Source of the DNA: Nymphaea colorata
Lineage: Eukaryota > Streptophyta > Magnoliopsida > Nymphaeales > Nymphaeaceae
Assembly (NCBI RefSeq): GCF_008831285.2
Contig: NC_045141.1
Span: forward strand, 12,820,106-12,884,105
Length of the DNA: 64,000 bases
Reading direction: 5' to 3'
Positions 36,534 to 48,636 of this stretch are shown here, piece by piece. The translations under genes were made by a program, and so were the position numbers. The stretch's first letter is position 1, and each line of letters starts with the position of its first letter. The notes under the pieces are model-generated. The model had not been told where the DNA came from, did not search any database, and was given only the letters and a program-made list of their open reading frames with translations.

Positions 36534-37824
36534 TAGTTACTTGGAAAAGGCACATCACTCCTTTTATAAAAAGTCAAGGTCTGTACGAATATATTGATGG
36601 CTCCATTATAATCCCACTACAGTTCATTCAACAAGAGATTAAGAATGAGAGAGGGAAGACAATTTCCACTTAGGAAATTTGTAATCCTCAATCTATAACA
36701 TGCATGAAACGAGATCAAAGTCTTGTTGCGTATATCATATCAACGCTCTCTCAAGAAGTGTTGATTTCTCTTTTAATGACTGTACAATAGGGCAATTATG
36801 GGTCAGACTTGCTGAAACTTATTCTCAAATTTTAAAGGCACTTATTCTATATTTGAAGAATGAATTTCAGAATCTCAGCAAAGTGTCAATGTCGATTATG
36901 GAATATTTGAGACGTCTTAAAGGGATAGCTGATCAGTTGGGAGTTGCTAGCTACATTGTTTCCGACAAAGAAAAAATGTAGTAGACTCTTAGAGGTCTTG
37001 GACCATCTTTTTATGCCTTCACTATTGCTCTTGAAGTTTTGCCTATCTTGCCCACCTTCAACAAACTTCAGGGCAACCTGCGTCAGAACATGAAACAACT
37101 AATAGGAGGAACAAAACAAGGTAATGCTCACAATGTTTTAGTTATGGAAGTTGTTGCAAGTCGTAGAAAATGAAATGAGGCTCATTAAGGAGGCATGAAT
37201 AGTGGGCATATTGGACAAAATGGCTAAAGTATTCTACCAGCACCAAGTGTTACAAAAGGATTCCAGACCAATACAACAAAAAAAGGTGCCAACATGTTTC
37301 CAATGTAACAAGAAGGGTCACATCAAAGCAAATTGCTGGTTCAATCCACAAAACATAGGCATTAAACCTGAAGATGAATAAAATATCAAACTCGCACAAG
37401 CAGATGTGCAACAACTACTAATGACTGTCTTCCCTGAAATGATAATGAAACAAAATGATCAATGTAAATGATATTTGGATTCAGGTGCTACTACTCATGT
37501 ATCTGGAAATGCTGGTAAGTTAGATGAGTTTTTTTCTTATTCTGATAAAAGCAATATAGTTGCAGGTGACAAAAGTTTTCATCCTATCACACATGTTCGA
37601 GATGCACAAATTTCTTTTCCAACATCACCATTTTCGCTAGCTTTGTGAAATGTTGCATTTGCTCAAATATCAAAAAGAATGTTATTTTCATTTCTAAACT
37701 TGTAGATGATGTAAATTCATCTGTTGAATTTACTTCTTATCCTGTGTATGCCAAGGATTTGGTCCCTTGAAGCAAACACGTTGATGATGTGTTCAAATCC
37801 TCACCAAAACAAAAGGTTCCAACA

Positions 37825-37836
37825 TGGTATCAAAGC
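37825..37836 (+). other. Second retrotransposon primer-binding-site-like motif
   Basis: TGGTATCAAAGC preceded by CCAACA, the usual LTR-end/PBS junction of copia elements. No LTR could be delimited upstream, so it may be a fragment of a second element. Confidence 0.35.
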
Positions 37837-38977
37837 TATGGTTATTGAGTCTAAAAGGTTTGAAAGCAACCTGTAAATCAAAACAAGCTTTCATGACGCA
37901 TGCTTGAATACCAATCACTTATGCATGCATTATCTCTACATATAGGTATCAGAAATGAAATAAGAGAGAAGAAAAAAGGTAATGTGCTTATGTGTATATG
38001 ATAGTGTTTATCTATACACTAGCATGATTGACATCAAGATATGCATGCCTACTTATCATGTTTATATGCCCCTTTGTAATGCATAGATCTTAATGGAATT
38101 TATGTTTTGTAACTGCAATAAGTTTACTTAAAAGAAAATAAATGGGACAGTAGAGAATGAAAAAAAAAAGGAAGATGAAGTAATTTTGATAGCACGCTAC
38201 AACTGGATTATGTGATGGTAGGAATGCTTGTAAATGAATGTCATGGTAAGAACGAATGATTTTTTTTTAATCATGTAGGATCAATGCAATCATACATTCA
38301 CATTCACCTAACATCACGAATGATCATAAGCACATCTCTAAAAGATTTTAAGATGAGATTGAACTCTAACTAGGTAATAACCAAATTAAAGTAAAATCTT
38401 AAACCTACTTAAAGTCTTGAGATAACACTAAAGTGATTTCAAAAAGTGATCATCAAAGGTTTCCAAATAATATTTCTAAAGATTCTCAATTTAAAATTTC
38501 TCAAATCAAAATATTTTACACTCTCAAATGATTTTTCAAAACTTTCTCAAAATATTGAAACATTAAATATTGAACATTTTCTCAAATACTACACCGCATT
38601 TAGAGTAAAGAGATATTTAAGTCAAAATGAAATGCATCAAGAATAAATTGGATTGGTTAACCATGGTAAAGGCACCGGGAACGGTCAATGTTAGTATTGA
38701 CAAATTAGTCCCTTTATCTTTTATTTTAAAACAAAACTCCATTTTTCTGGAACACTCCAAAACCAATAAAATTTTGGGGATATAAACAGATGGCGACGAT
38801 GATGGGTTAAGCAAATGACTCAGTTCGAACACGTTCATGAGTCGAGCTTTAACAAGTTGAACTAGAGTGTTGTTCACCCCTAGTACTATTTGACCCCTAC
38901 AATTTTTACTTTTTATTTTTAGCTCTGACCCTAACTAGCAAATTTACAAATATAAAGTTTTGAAAGAGCTTTTGTGC
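37837..38977. other. Unassigned AT-rich sequence
   Basis: Degenerate sequence after the copia relic; no coding resemblance and no element boundary found. Confidence 0.3.
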
Positions 38978-41571
38978 GTACATGAATGCTATCAAAAGCT
39001 GGATGAATTTATGGACAGTGGATGTGGAAGTGCCCTCAGCATAGAGGGAACCAAAACATTTGTGGGACCTGTGTTTCTCACTTTATGCCAACGAACGTCC
39101 AACGTCATCCCTTCATGCACTGGATAGACATTGATCCTAGCTCCTTCATGCACTCGATAGACATTGATCCTCGCTGAGGGACGTGGCCCTTGATATTTTC
39201 GGACGCTGATAGATAAGTTTACCACACTTGAGAAAAAAAGTATACCCATGTCCATAGATATATCATTTTTCCATTTTCCACTTAGAGATCTCATTGAGGA
39301 GTGCCTTTTATATATGGACGTTCACACGTAGAGTAGTTTTGGTAGAGTAATGCCAAGGAAGCTTGGAAAAGAAGAAAAAGAGACTTGGGGTGTACTCAAA
39401 GTAATTTAAAACACCAAACCCTAGATGGAATCCAGGATGTCTGAATGTCCGACGGGAGCCATGTATCTCTTCAGATTTTTAGAATACAAGAACTTATAAC
39501 TTTCAAATTTAAAATTTTTCCTATATAGAAATTTCAAACAAATTTTTATGAGTTCCTTTCCACGAAGTTTGAAAATATTATTCGGCCCTTTAACAAAATT
39601 TGTAGTTCCGCAGCAGTAAAGGAGAAAGGTGAAGACTAATATATTGCTTTTGCGTCAAGTAAATACACAGCAACATGTACATGGACACACGTACCAAAAA
39701 GGAGAAGAATAAATTACAGTACTTTTTGCGAGGGGAGACGAAGTTCGCCGGAAAGACAAACGTTCGAGATCAGAGGGACCAACAGCTAATCTCGACGGCC
39801 TTTTGGAACCGCTCTGCGAGGGCGAGAGCCTCGGCGGCGTTGGCCGTGGTCCGGGGCAGATCAAGGAGGTCTCGGAGCCACTTGCTGGGAGCGAAAGGCG
39901 GCTGCTGAGAGGCTTCGCGGTTGTTGGTGGCGGAGAGAGGCTCCGCCTGGCCGGCGGGTTTCTTCCACTCGCCCCAGAGGTTAGAGATGGAGGGCGTGGT
40001 GATCGAGGGAGACATTTCAGCGGAGGAAATGAAGATGGAAGAAGACAGAGACACCTTTTTTTTCAGGAGGGAAGCAGAAGGATGTGGCAAGAGGGAAGGG
40101 GGAGGCCGCCCTTTAATGGAGGAGCGGCGGAGGGATCTGATCAGCAACCAGCGGCGGGTCCGTTGTTTCGGAAAAAAAACCATGGGTGGTGGGTCCCGCG
40201 GGTCCCTGCCGTTTACTTTCCCGTTTGTATTATCCAGATGGAGTTGGAGACGACTACGAGGCCCTTCATTACTATGACATCTTGTCTCTTTCAATTTTCA
40301 GAATTTTGCTTTTTACTGTCGGTTCTTTATATTTTTTTTCTTAAATGCACATTAAAACGTGTTGTTACATTTATATTCCTTTCTGTTTCGTACATCTCAG
40401 GTCAAGCTCATCTCAAATTTATATTTATCAAATTTACCATTCCAGTAAAGCTGTATGTATTTTGAAAATTTTAAACTAAGTCTTAATACTAAGGCAGACT
40501 TCCAAATTTAAATATGAATTTTTTGCTCTTGTTTAAGACGTTGTTACAGATATTTTTAACGGTGAGATTTTTCTCAAGGAAGAATTCGGGAAAAACTTGA
40601 TTTTTTTTGCAAAATAAAAAATAGGTATAAATTAAATAAATGGGAAAATAATAGGAAAACATAAATAAAACTATATAACAGTAACAAAAGGAATGTTTTG
40701 ATGATAATAAAAATGGTGAAAATAATTTATTTTAAGTTCATATTTGATTCCATGTAATGCTAAAACTAGAAAAATGAAAAGGTCGTAAAAAAATAAGAAA
40801 AAAACACAATAATGGCACAATAAATATTTTTTCCTTTTTTAAAAAATATCGTTATTTTTTCTCCTTTTTTTATATTATTTTTGGGGTTAATATCGTGACA
40901 TTTTCAAAAATATTGTCCGTGACACTGGTTTAAGATTACTGTAATTGCTTAAATTTAAACAACCTTTTTCATCCAAACATAATCTTAATGATAAATAGGC
41001 GTTTGTTCTTTTCTTGTTTTTGTTTTTTACAGTCCCCGTACATTATAAAATATAAATGTAACTACTTACGTTTTTTATTGCCCAAAATTTACAAATATGA
41101 AAAAAAAAAAAAAGTAAGGTTGTTTAATGGCCTTTCTAGTGGCAGTTTGGGAGAAACGAAACCACTTTCTTTTCATGGTTCTTTGTATTCTATGGACTTT
41201 GATATTTTTTTGTGCTGATAGATAAGTTTACCACGCTTTAAAAAGGTGCACCTTTTCATATATGGATGTTCACGTATTCTGGTTTTAAATTTGAAACAAG
41301 AAGAGTATCTCATTACAATATAAGCGACGAATTTTTTTCTTGGGAGTGCTACCAAGAAACTTGGAGAAGAAGGAGAGACTTGTGGGGTGTTGGATGAAAC
41401 TCAACACTTGCTAAAAGCTAGCTTGGAGAAAAAGAAAGAGAGACTTGTGGGGTGTTGGATGAAACTCAACACTTGCTAAAAGCTAGGTTGGAGAAAAAGA
41501 AAGAGAGACTTGGGGGGCACTCAAAGAATCTGAACACTTCTTCTTATCGTATCGGCACTTTGTCTATGTGA
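38978..41571. repeat. Dispersed segmental duplication, copy B
   Basis: Partner of 9797-12272. Near-identical up to 40237, diverged beyond. It carries a local expansion absent from copy A: a unit of about 65 bp (GAGACTTGTGGGGTGTTGG...) is repeated at about 41360, 41424 and 41490. Confidence 0.85.
39770..40015 (-). CDS. Small GC-rich ORF of unknown function, copy 3 (81 aa)
   Basis: Identical to copy 2 over the reading frame as far as I can see: ATG at 40015, TGA at 39770-39772. It lies inside the near-identical part of the dispersed duplication, so its 5' proximal sequence is also identical. The sequence beyond 40237, where a promoter would lie, differs from copy 2. The open frame upstream to 40294 is longer than in copy 2 because of an indel, which argues that the upstream part is not coding. 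Confidence 0.45.
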   Translation of the reverse strand: MSPSITTPSISNLWGEWKKPAGQAEPLSATNNREASQQPPFAPSKWLRDLLDLPRTTANAAEALALAERFQKAVEISCWSL

Positions 41572-41840
41572 CATGCAGGTCGATATGACCGATCCGAGCC
41601 CGAATTGGTCCTTCTCTGCCGATACGAGCGGCTCGTGTATGAGCCGATAAATACAAACCAATAGAGCATATTGCTTAGGATCCTGACGATACAAGATGGA
41701 ATCAGATTTCTTTCAACATTGGTTTTGAGGCACCAAGTTAACCCTCGTAGTTATAAAGCTTTTATGTATGATTGGTAAACCTGTGACTCGAATTCGGATC
41801 AATTGATGATCGAGTCGTTGGGTCAGCGAGTTGACTTGTT

Positions 41841-42001
41841 TGTCGACTCAATCGAGTATTCAAATAGCCTTACTGTAAATTGCTGCAGCTGAATTAGGCG
41901 AGTCAAAAACAAGTCAAGCTTTGTCGACTCAATCGAGTATTCAAATCGCCACACTGTAAATTGCTGCAGCTGAATTAGGCGAGTCAAAAACAAGTCAAGC
42001 C
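41841..42001. repeat. Tandem duplication, 2 x ~81 bp
   Basis: TGTCGACTCAATCGAGTATT begins both copies (41841 and 41922). The units differ at a few bases and end in AGTCAAAAACAAGTCAAGC. The surrounding 41750-42090 is rich in GAGTCG/CGACTC words. No gene. Confidence 0.85.
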
Positions 42002-45000
42002 GAGTGAGGAGCAGTCAAGCCAAGTCGGATCGAGTTAGGAGCAAGTTAGTTGACGATCCGAGCTGATTCTGAGTCAGGCGGGTTTGCCAACTGCTATGCT
42101 TTTAAATTTTAAACTGTCGGCAGATGGTCAACCACTGATGCCGTCGTTGTCTTCACAAGAGATATTTGTTTTAATAAAAAATGAAAAGACATTCGACTTT
42201 TTTCAAAATTAATTTATTCCTTACGGGGAATTCGCACGTGCATTTTCACCTTGTTACTTATAATGACAAATTTATTTTTACATTTTTCATGCGCATATTC
42301 AAATTCTTGCAATACATTTTTTTCTTATTTAAAAAAACCAAAAATAGAAGTGTCTAAGGTATAGCAATAACAAATCATTGGACAATTTTTAAAAGTTAGT
42401 AAGTGGCTTTTAGCTTTTGAGATAGATTCTCAAAGAACAGTCTAGTGATAGAAAAAATTAAGTTGTATACGAAGATAAAAATATTCCTCAAATATAGCTT
42501 TAGCTAAGGGGAAAGAGGTTCCTTATAAAAGTCACTTTTCTCGTTTACATCAAAAATTAAATTAAAAAAGAATTATTTGAGAATTTCTCTTAAAATTTGA
42601 GGCCTATTTGTTAAGTTTTAAAGGTTAAACAGTCATTTATTATTCAACAAAATATTTAAAACATTTTTTTTTAAAAAATTGTCCTCCTTATTTTTTTAAC
42701 AGGTTTAACATCAAAAGCCAGTTTAAAGCCCGAGTATGTTATATGTTATGGCCTTTAAAAAAGGACCATGCATTATCATATATCACTTTATTGGTTACAT
42801 GCTCCACCTAGGAAGCAAAAATGGAATCCAAAAAATCTTCTTATACAATTACCAAACTATCCCTTTGATAAAAAGGGGAGGTGCTTTCCCATGTTAGCTG
42901 GCACATCTGCCTTTATCATATATCACTTTCGTTTATTTATTTTTTTAGTCTTCACATGGTCTTAAACTCTTTGATTGGATGCCGGAGCATTTTTAGTTGC
43001 AATTGAGATAAAAAGTTTGCCTTTCTTCCGATATCTTCGCCATTATCTTTTGTAGATAAATTCTCTTATATTGTAGGTAAATTTTCTAATATTGAAGTTT
43101 TAACAAATATGAATATTTACGTTATGGTGCTGATGAATAAGAAAAGTATTTATTATACTTCTCATATGAAAGTCTTCACCATTCTCCTTAATGCTTTTGA
43201 TCTTTTAGGGTGACACCCTCATCGTGCTTCAATTTGTATGTTGATGTCTTTCTTTCTACAGTGCAATGAGTCATTCTAATTATTCACCCCGTCAGTTGCA
43301 TCAACTCCTTCGAATATATGTATTTTAATGGTTAGTGAAAGGAAAAAAAAAAAAAACTAAAGTGCGGGCCCAGTTGTGACCCAGCAACTGCCCCACTAGA
43401 AAGGACTTTTTTCTCTTTTTATTTTGTTTATACATTTTTTTGTTTTTTTCTACAAAATTTTTATTTTTAAAACGTTAATTTTGTATATTACTCTTTGAAA
43501 TTAATATTTTTTATTTAGAAGCGGCTACTTGAAGATTATAGGGAAAAGGGTGCGCACGTACATGTTAGGCTTGAAAAGTTAGACGGCGTTGAGCTGTTTT
43601 TGTAATTTTTTCTAACAAATAGTCTTGAAAACATGGACGCAGAAATTTTGGACAACCGTTTAAATCAACTTTAAATATGGTTATCCTGCCCCCAAGCAAA
43701 AACTTTGAAATTATAAGAGTATGATGTTGGAGTTAAATTGGATAAAATAAGCCAATACGAAGCAAATCAGTCGAAAAGTCAATTTGGGTGATACCCACTT
43801 TTTATTATTTTGTTACTTTTTAATATTTTGAAATATTTATTTATTTTTATCACTGTAATATATTTCATTTTGTTTTTTTGCCAATTCACAATTGTTGTCG
43901 GCAGTCCAATCAATTCAATTTATTTCACTGCTAATAGACATGAAAATACCCCGAATTTCTGTCCATTTAAAACAATAGAAACTACTACATTTTTTCCGCT
44001 TCCGCAAAATCTTAGAACTGAAACTTTCATTTTCGATCATCGCACCGATCCAACATGAGGTGAGATCCATCACTTTTTGAATAAATTAGTTACTTGACAT
44101 TTAACAATAATAGTAACAATAAAAGTTATTATTATTAGTATTAATATTTCTATTTTTATTATCGTAACGAGCATTTTCATGAAATAATTTTTTTAGCACA
44201 TTTATGGCCCAAAGATATTTGGCTATTGGAATGATAATACCAGAGAAGCTTGGAAGCGACCGTGAATATGATTTCAAGCATATCCGCTCTTGCTGTGTAG
44301 GCATGCTTATCCCCAAAAAACTAAAAAACAAATACTTATTTTGGTCCTTCTTTTTCGTGGGAGACAAGCCCGCAGGGAGTAGGGTGCATCTCTAACAGCA
44401 TGGTTCAAGGACCCAGGGAGAGGTAATATTTCACTTGGATACTTTGTCTCGTTTCTCGGGGTAAAAATAATCCCTCTAAAACTTTGGGGCCTTGTTTTCC
44501 AAGTTGATTGGGCGGACATTTTAGCTAGATTTTGTACTTCACATATAAAATGTGCGAAGGCAATCGCGTTTGATACAATTTTCATCGTAAATTAATCGTG
44601 TTTGGAATGAAACTGGACGTACATAGTTGAGTGCCCTATTTTGTATTCAAATAGAAAGAGTCGAACATTCATTTGATCAATAATGGGAAAACTTACTAGT
44701 TTAAATACTGATCAAATATAAAAAATGAAAAAGAAGGAATTGCAAAATTAGAATATCATTTTACAATTGAAGATATTATTTCGACTTTTTTATTGTGTCA
44801 TCTTGAATTTTTCATTGAACATGCAAGACAGGTTTGTAACTGTATGCTAAGCAAGTTCCAACTTTGTTTTTTAAAAACTGATAAGTCTTAACATCAGGCG
44901 GATGGATGCCTATTACATAAATTGGTGTATGTGTGATCAAGAATCCAAAATGTCTTGATGTCTATTACCTAAGATGAAAGAAACTTGAATAACCATTTAC

Positions 45001-45296
45001 AGGCTCAAGCTTCATGGATATAACGTAGAGGTCTTGATACTAAAAGTACTTTTAGTATATTCTAATTGAATTCAATATGTTTATTTGAGTACACCAACAG
45101 AAATTAAAAAAGTAATTCAATTGAATGAAAAATTAGTTTGAAAGGTATATTCAAAAATAAAGATTCACAAATACATAGGCAAGTAGTTCAGCTAAAGGTT
45201 TATTGTTTGAAAAAGAACACGATTGCTTTAACCAACTTGAATTCATTCGTGAGAAATCGCACTAAAACGTTTCTTTAACGCGTAAATTAAAATTAT
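42002..45296. other. AT-rich intergenic stretch
   Basis: About 3.3 kb without recognisable gene, RNA or element ends; only short composition-driven frames. Confidence 0.35.
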
Positions 45297-45615
45297 AATC
45301 AGCGCCTAGATACCCGATGTGTACCCGGTGCCCGACCCGATTGGGTCTGGGCCCGAAAAAACTAGTCTGGGTCAGCCCAATGGGCCCAGGTCCACCCAAT
45401 TATTAATTTCTTGTTTTTTAATCGTTTTTATATAATAATAATATATATATTATTATTTTATTATGATCGAGCCTGTTTGGGCTGGGTTTGGTTTGGGGAT
45501 CAAGTATTGGGTATTAGGCCTGACCCGGGCTCAAGGTTTGGACGTCGGGCCAACCTGGGCCTGACTCTTACCGGGCTGGGCTGGGCCGACCCGATGCCCA
45601 GGTCTGCGCTTGACT
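45297..45615. repeat. CCCGAC/GGGCTGGG-rich repeat with AT core
   Basis: The left part (ATACCCGATGTGTACCCGG) and right part (reverse of GGGCATCGGGTCGGCCCAGC) are roughly inverted, around an AT-rich centre. Same arrangement as 8885-9150. Likely a non-autonomous element family. Confidence 0.4.
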
Positions 45616-48234
45616 TGGGTTTGATTTATGACTAAAAAGGGGCACCACTAATTTTGAAAACATTGGCCCCTCCTCATATTCAAAAGCACAAAATTGGCAC
45701 CCAGATTTTGAAAAATTCTAATTTGGATTACAATAATAATAAAAAAATTTTAGTTGGTGCTTGTAAAATTTTCAAATTGTTATTTCTACTCCACCAATGA
45801 AAAATTTCTGACTATAACCCCATTAAATGATTTTTATCTGTTTGATTTTTGCTTGACTTGTTTAGAGCTCACATCATTATACAATCCTAGTCACGACATA
45901 CAAGCAAGATTTTCTGCAAGATCAAAACATGATTTTTTTTTTTTCGTTGACCATCAGGTAATTATATAACTAACATTGTTCTCATTTATTAGAGAAATTC
46001 AATAACTTGATCAAAATATTTAATATGGCTACAACTTTTAGGAACAATGCAAAGTTGATAATAAGGTGTAAGAGCAAATCATACGTCACATTGTATATAT
46101 AAAAGTTAGGTTGCACAAAATATATTCATTTTTTAGATGAGCATGATCTGCTACATAAGATAGAACCGTCTTCCAAACTACACTAAAAGAAGATTCTCAA
46201 GTACTTCGACATGCATATAATCTAACTGTTCTAACTGAGTGGCATAACCTTATAAATCGAAAAATGCCCATCTATGAGTTTCCAAAATCTAACAAGGTAA
46301 ATTCTTCACATTTTTTTTAAGAGATTAATATATTTCCCGCTTGCATGAAATGCAATATTTATAATCTAAAAAATATTTGATGCGGTATATAATTTTGTTT
46401 GCTAAAGGTCTTAATATCATTGAGAAAAAGAAGAACAATAGCTGTTGCAGGTTAAAGATGAAGATTTACTTCTCTAGTTATCAACAATGTATCGAAGTAC
46501 CGATTCAATCTGTCTAACTTGTCAAAATAAGTTTTCCTATTATATAATTGCAATAAAATAAAGTTGCAGATGTTGAGAAATATTGCTATTCATTGCTTTT
46601 TGAAGAGATTAATCATGTGGATGATTAAGTTTCTTTGGGACTTCTTAGCAGCATAAAAGAAAAGGACCTTGTAAGTAGCATTAAAATGCTGCATATTTTT
46701 TTTTTTACTTCTTAATCTTATTTGTATTATAAATTTGAGAAAAAAAAAGTCTTTGGCCTAAAACTAAAAAAGCCATCAAACTAAAAGAATGGTAAGTTTT
46801 TCAACATGTCGAAAACAGTTTTCAAGTATAAATTAACAAAACCAGCTTTTTTCCACAATGAAACATTAATATAATAAACAACTGCCATGATCCAGATACT
46901 GTAGAATTTGGAAAAGACATGTAGACAATGGTGACACTCCAATTGAATCCATAACAAAATTACTTGATGTGCGAGATAAGTATCTTCTAGGTCCTTGTTT
47001 GTTAAATTATGCATATGTAGGCAACTTACATAATTGTCTTTCACCTTATACTAATGATCTGTTAATATAATGATAAAGACACCATTGTCATGTATTGGGT
47101 GCTTGAATTATTTTCTCAAATTGGTGTAGAAGATGTGGTGAGGGCGATAATATTCCAAGAAAAATATATATCGATTAGGTTTCAACACCAACATTTTTTC
47201 CTTATATAAGAAATTATCCTCTCTTTATATAGGTGCTTGCTGCATGCTGTTTTGGAGAATGAGAGTAGACTGTCAATTTGAATAATGCTATTGAGCACTT
47301 CACAATACATATTTATGTAGACACAAAAGATATGGCTGAACTTGCATAGTTTGCATGATTTATGTAGCAAATAGATTTAGTTAAACAAATTAAGAAATGA
47401 CTCCCAATAATTATGAGGTGTTTACTTGTCCTTGATACAGAGATCTCACGTATGTGTTTTGTATAATATGCATAATAATTTGTGTTGATTGATTATAACT
47501 CTCGATAATAAATACTTCATCGAGATAAGTCATCTAATGTTTTGCTTTCGAACATTCAAAATCATAATCCTATTTGTCCTTCATGCGTTCTTTAAAGAAA
47601 AAAAGCAGAAACCAAAACAATAGTTCTAAAAGTTACCAATATATGCAAACCTACCAGCAGATTGGATAAAATTGGATAGACTCTAGATAACCAACTTAAG
47701 GATCCTATAAAAGCAACAATACATCTGTTCAGCTGAATGATCGTCAAGATTGACAACGTTTTCACAATTCTATAGAAATGCTCTCAAATTCTTGAGAAAA
47801 ATAAATGGTACGCTAAGTTAAAGAATATGCTGTGGGAACCAATATCATATACTGCAATATTTTGAGTAGAAATTGATCCCAATGAGATTATAATCATCAA
47901 AATGAAAGAATTCCAACACATTCTTATCATAAACATGCCTACTTAGAAATAAAACAAAAGCTAAATCGTCTCTATTTCTTACGACAAGATCGTTGCACAT
48001 ATTCAACTTACAGTGGCAAACATCTATTGCATTTCATATATTAAAACCTAATTAGATGATGACGACTAAACATTGGGACAATAAAATAATTGAGTTCATG
48101 TGACAAAAAAATAGCTAGTCCAAATTCTCATGCACATTGCCAAAGGGTTACTCTAAAACACCGAAAGCAGCCCTGAATCTTGTAGTGATGGGGAAGGAGA
48201 AGCTTCTCCCATCACTCAATCAATCACTGAGGTG
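45616..48234. other. AT-rich intergenic stretch
   Basis: No gene recognised; this is the region upstream of the RPS19 promoter. Confidence 0.35.
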
Positions 48235-48439
48235 GTAATTGATCTCAAGTCAGTGTTAAATGATATCCGATCCATTGACAATTATGATCAAATCTGGATC
48301 TTATATTGGATCCGTACGACGTCTATATGCAATAAATTTCATGACTAAGGGGTTCGTAATTGAGCTTGAATCGGTGTTGGATAACATCCGATCCGTTGAC
48401 AATTATGATTAAAACTGGATCTTATATTGGATCCGTTCG
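48235..48439. repeat. Direct duplication in the RPS19 upstream region
   Basis: Two copies of a segment of about 84 bp (48235-48318 and 48356-48439), 121 bp apart, sharing ATCCGATCCNTTGACAATTA and ACTGGATCTTATATTGG-like words. It ends about 200 bp upstream of the start codon. The ATCCGATC...GTTGACA word also resembles the ends of the MITE at 36117-36533. Confidence 0.8.
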
Positions 48440-48528
48440 AGAGGGCCTTGAGCACGCCGGAGTTGGATTGAAATCCTGAGAGAGTCGGGTCCGGAGTAAA
48501 GATCCGGCCCGATTCCTCATGCCCTACC

Positions 48529-48566
48529 CTATATTAGGGAGCGCCATAAAACCCTAGTTTCCTCTT
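48529..48566 (+). promoter_or_regulatory. RPS19 core promoter with telo-box
   Basis: TATA-like CTATATTA at 48529-48536 is followed by a telo-box AAACCCTA at 48549-48556 and a pyrimidine-rich TTTCCTCTTC at 48558-48567, a plausible transcription start. Telo-boxes close to the start are typical of plant ribosomal protein genes. The exact start is inferred. Confidence 0.55.
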
Positions 48567-48636
48567 CGCGGGGTGAAAGGGCGAGAGGGCATACGAGTTG
48601 GGGTTCTCTGCCGGAGCAGCAAGCGCAGCAGCAGCC

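Larger units (their letters stand above)
35620..37800 (+). mobile_element. Ty1/copia relic: LTR, PBS, gag, protease start
   Basis: After the LTR and PBS, a gag frame of the UBN2 type appears, interrupted by stops and shifts: WKRHITPF...LYEYIDGS near 36540-36600, LSRSVDFSF, MEYLRRLKGIADQLGVAS near 36897-36955, then LRGLGPSFYAFTIALE. A zinc knuckle CFQCNKKGHIKANC (CX2CX4HX4C) lies at 37298-37340 and a protease-like YLDSGATTHVSGN at about 37471-37510. Integrase and reverse transcriptase are not present. A MITE (36117-36533) splits the gag. A dead element. Confidence 0.75.

Noticed and set aside
39770..40294. Long 174-codon version of small-ORF copy 3
   Set aside because: The N-terminal extension is not shared with copy 1 because of a homopolymer difference and copy-specific indels, so the inner ATG at 40015 is preferred.
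41841..42001. Direct repeats considered as a CRISPR-like array
   Set aside because: Only two contiguous units without spacers in a eukaryotic genome; it is an ordinary tandem duplication.
45411..45635. Gly/Trp-rich 74-codon frame
   Set aside because: Translation of the GGGCTGGG/CCCGAC low-complexity repeat.
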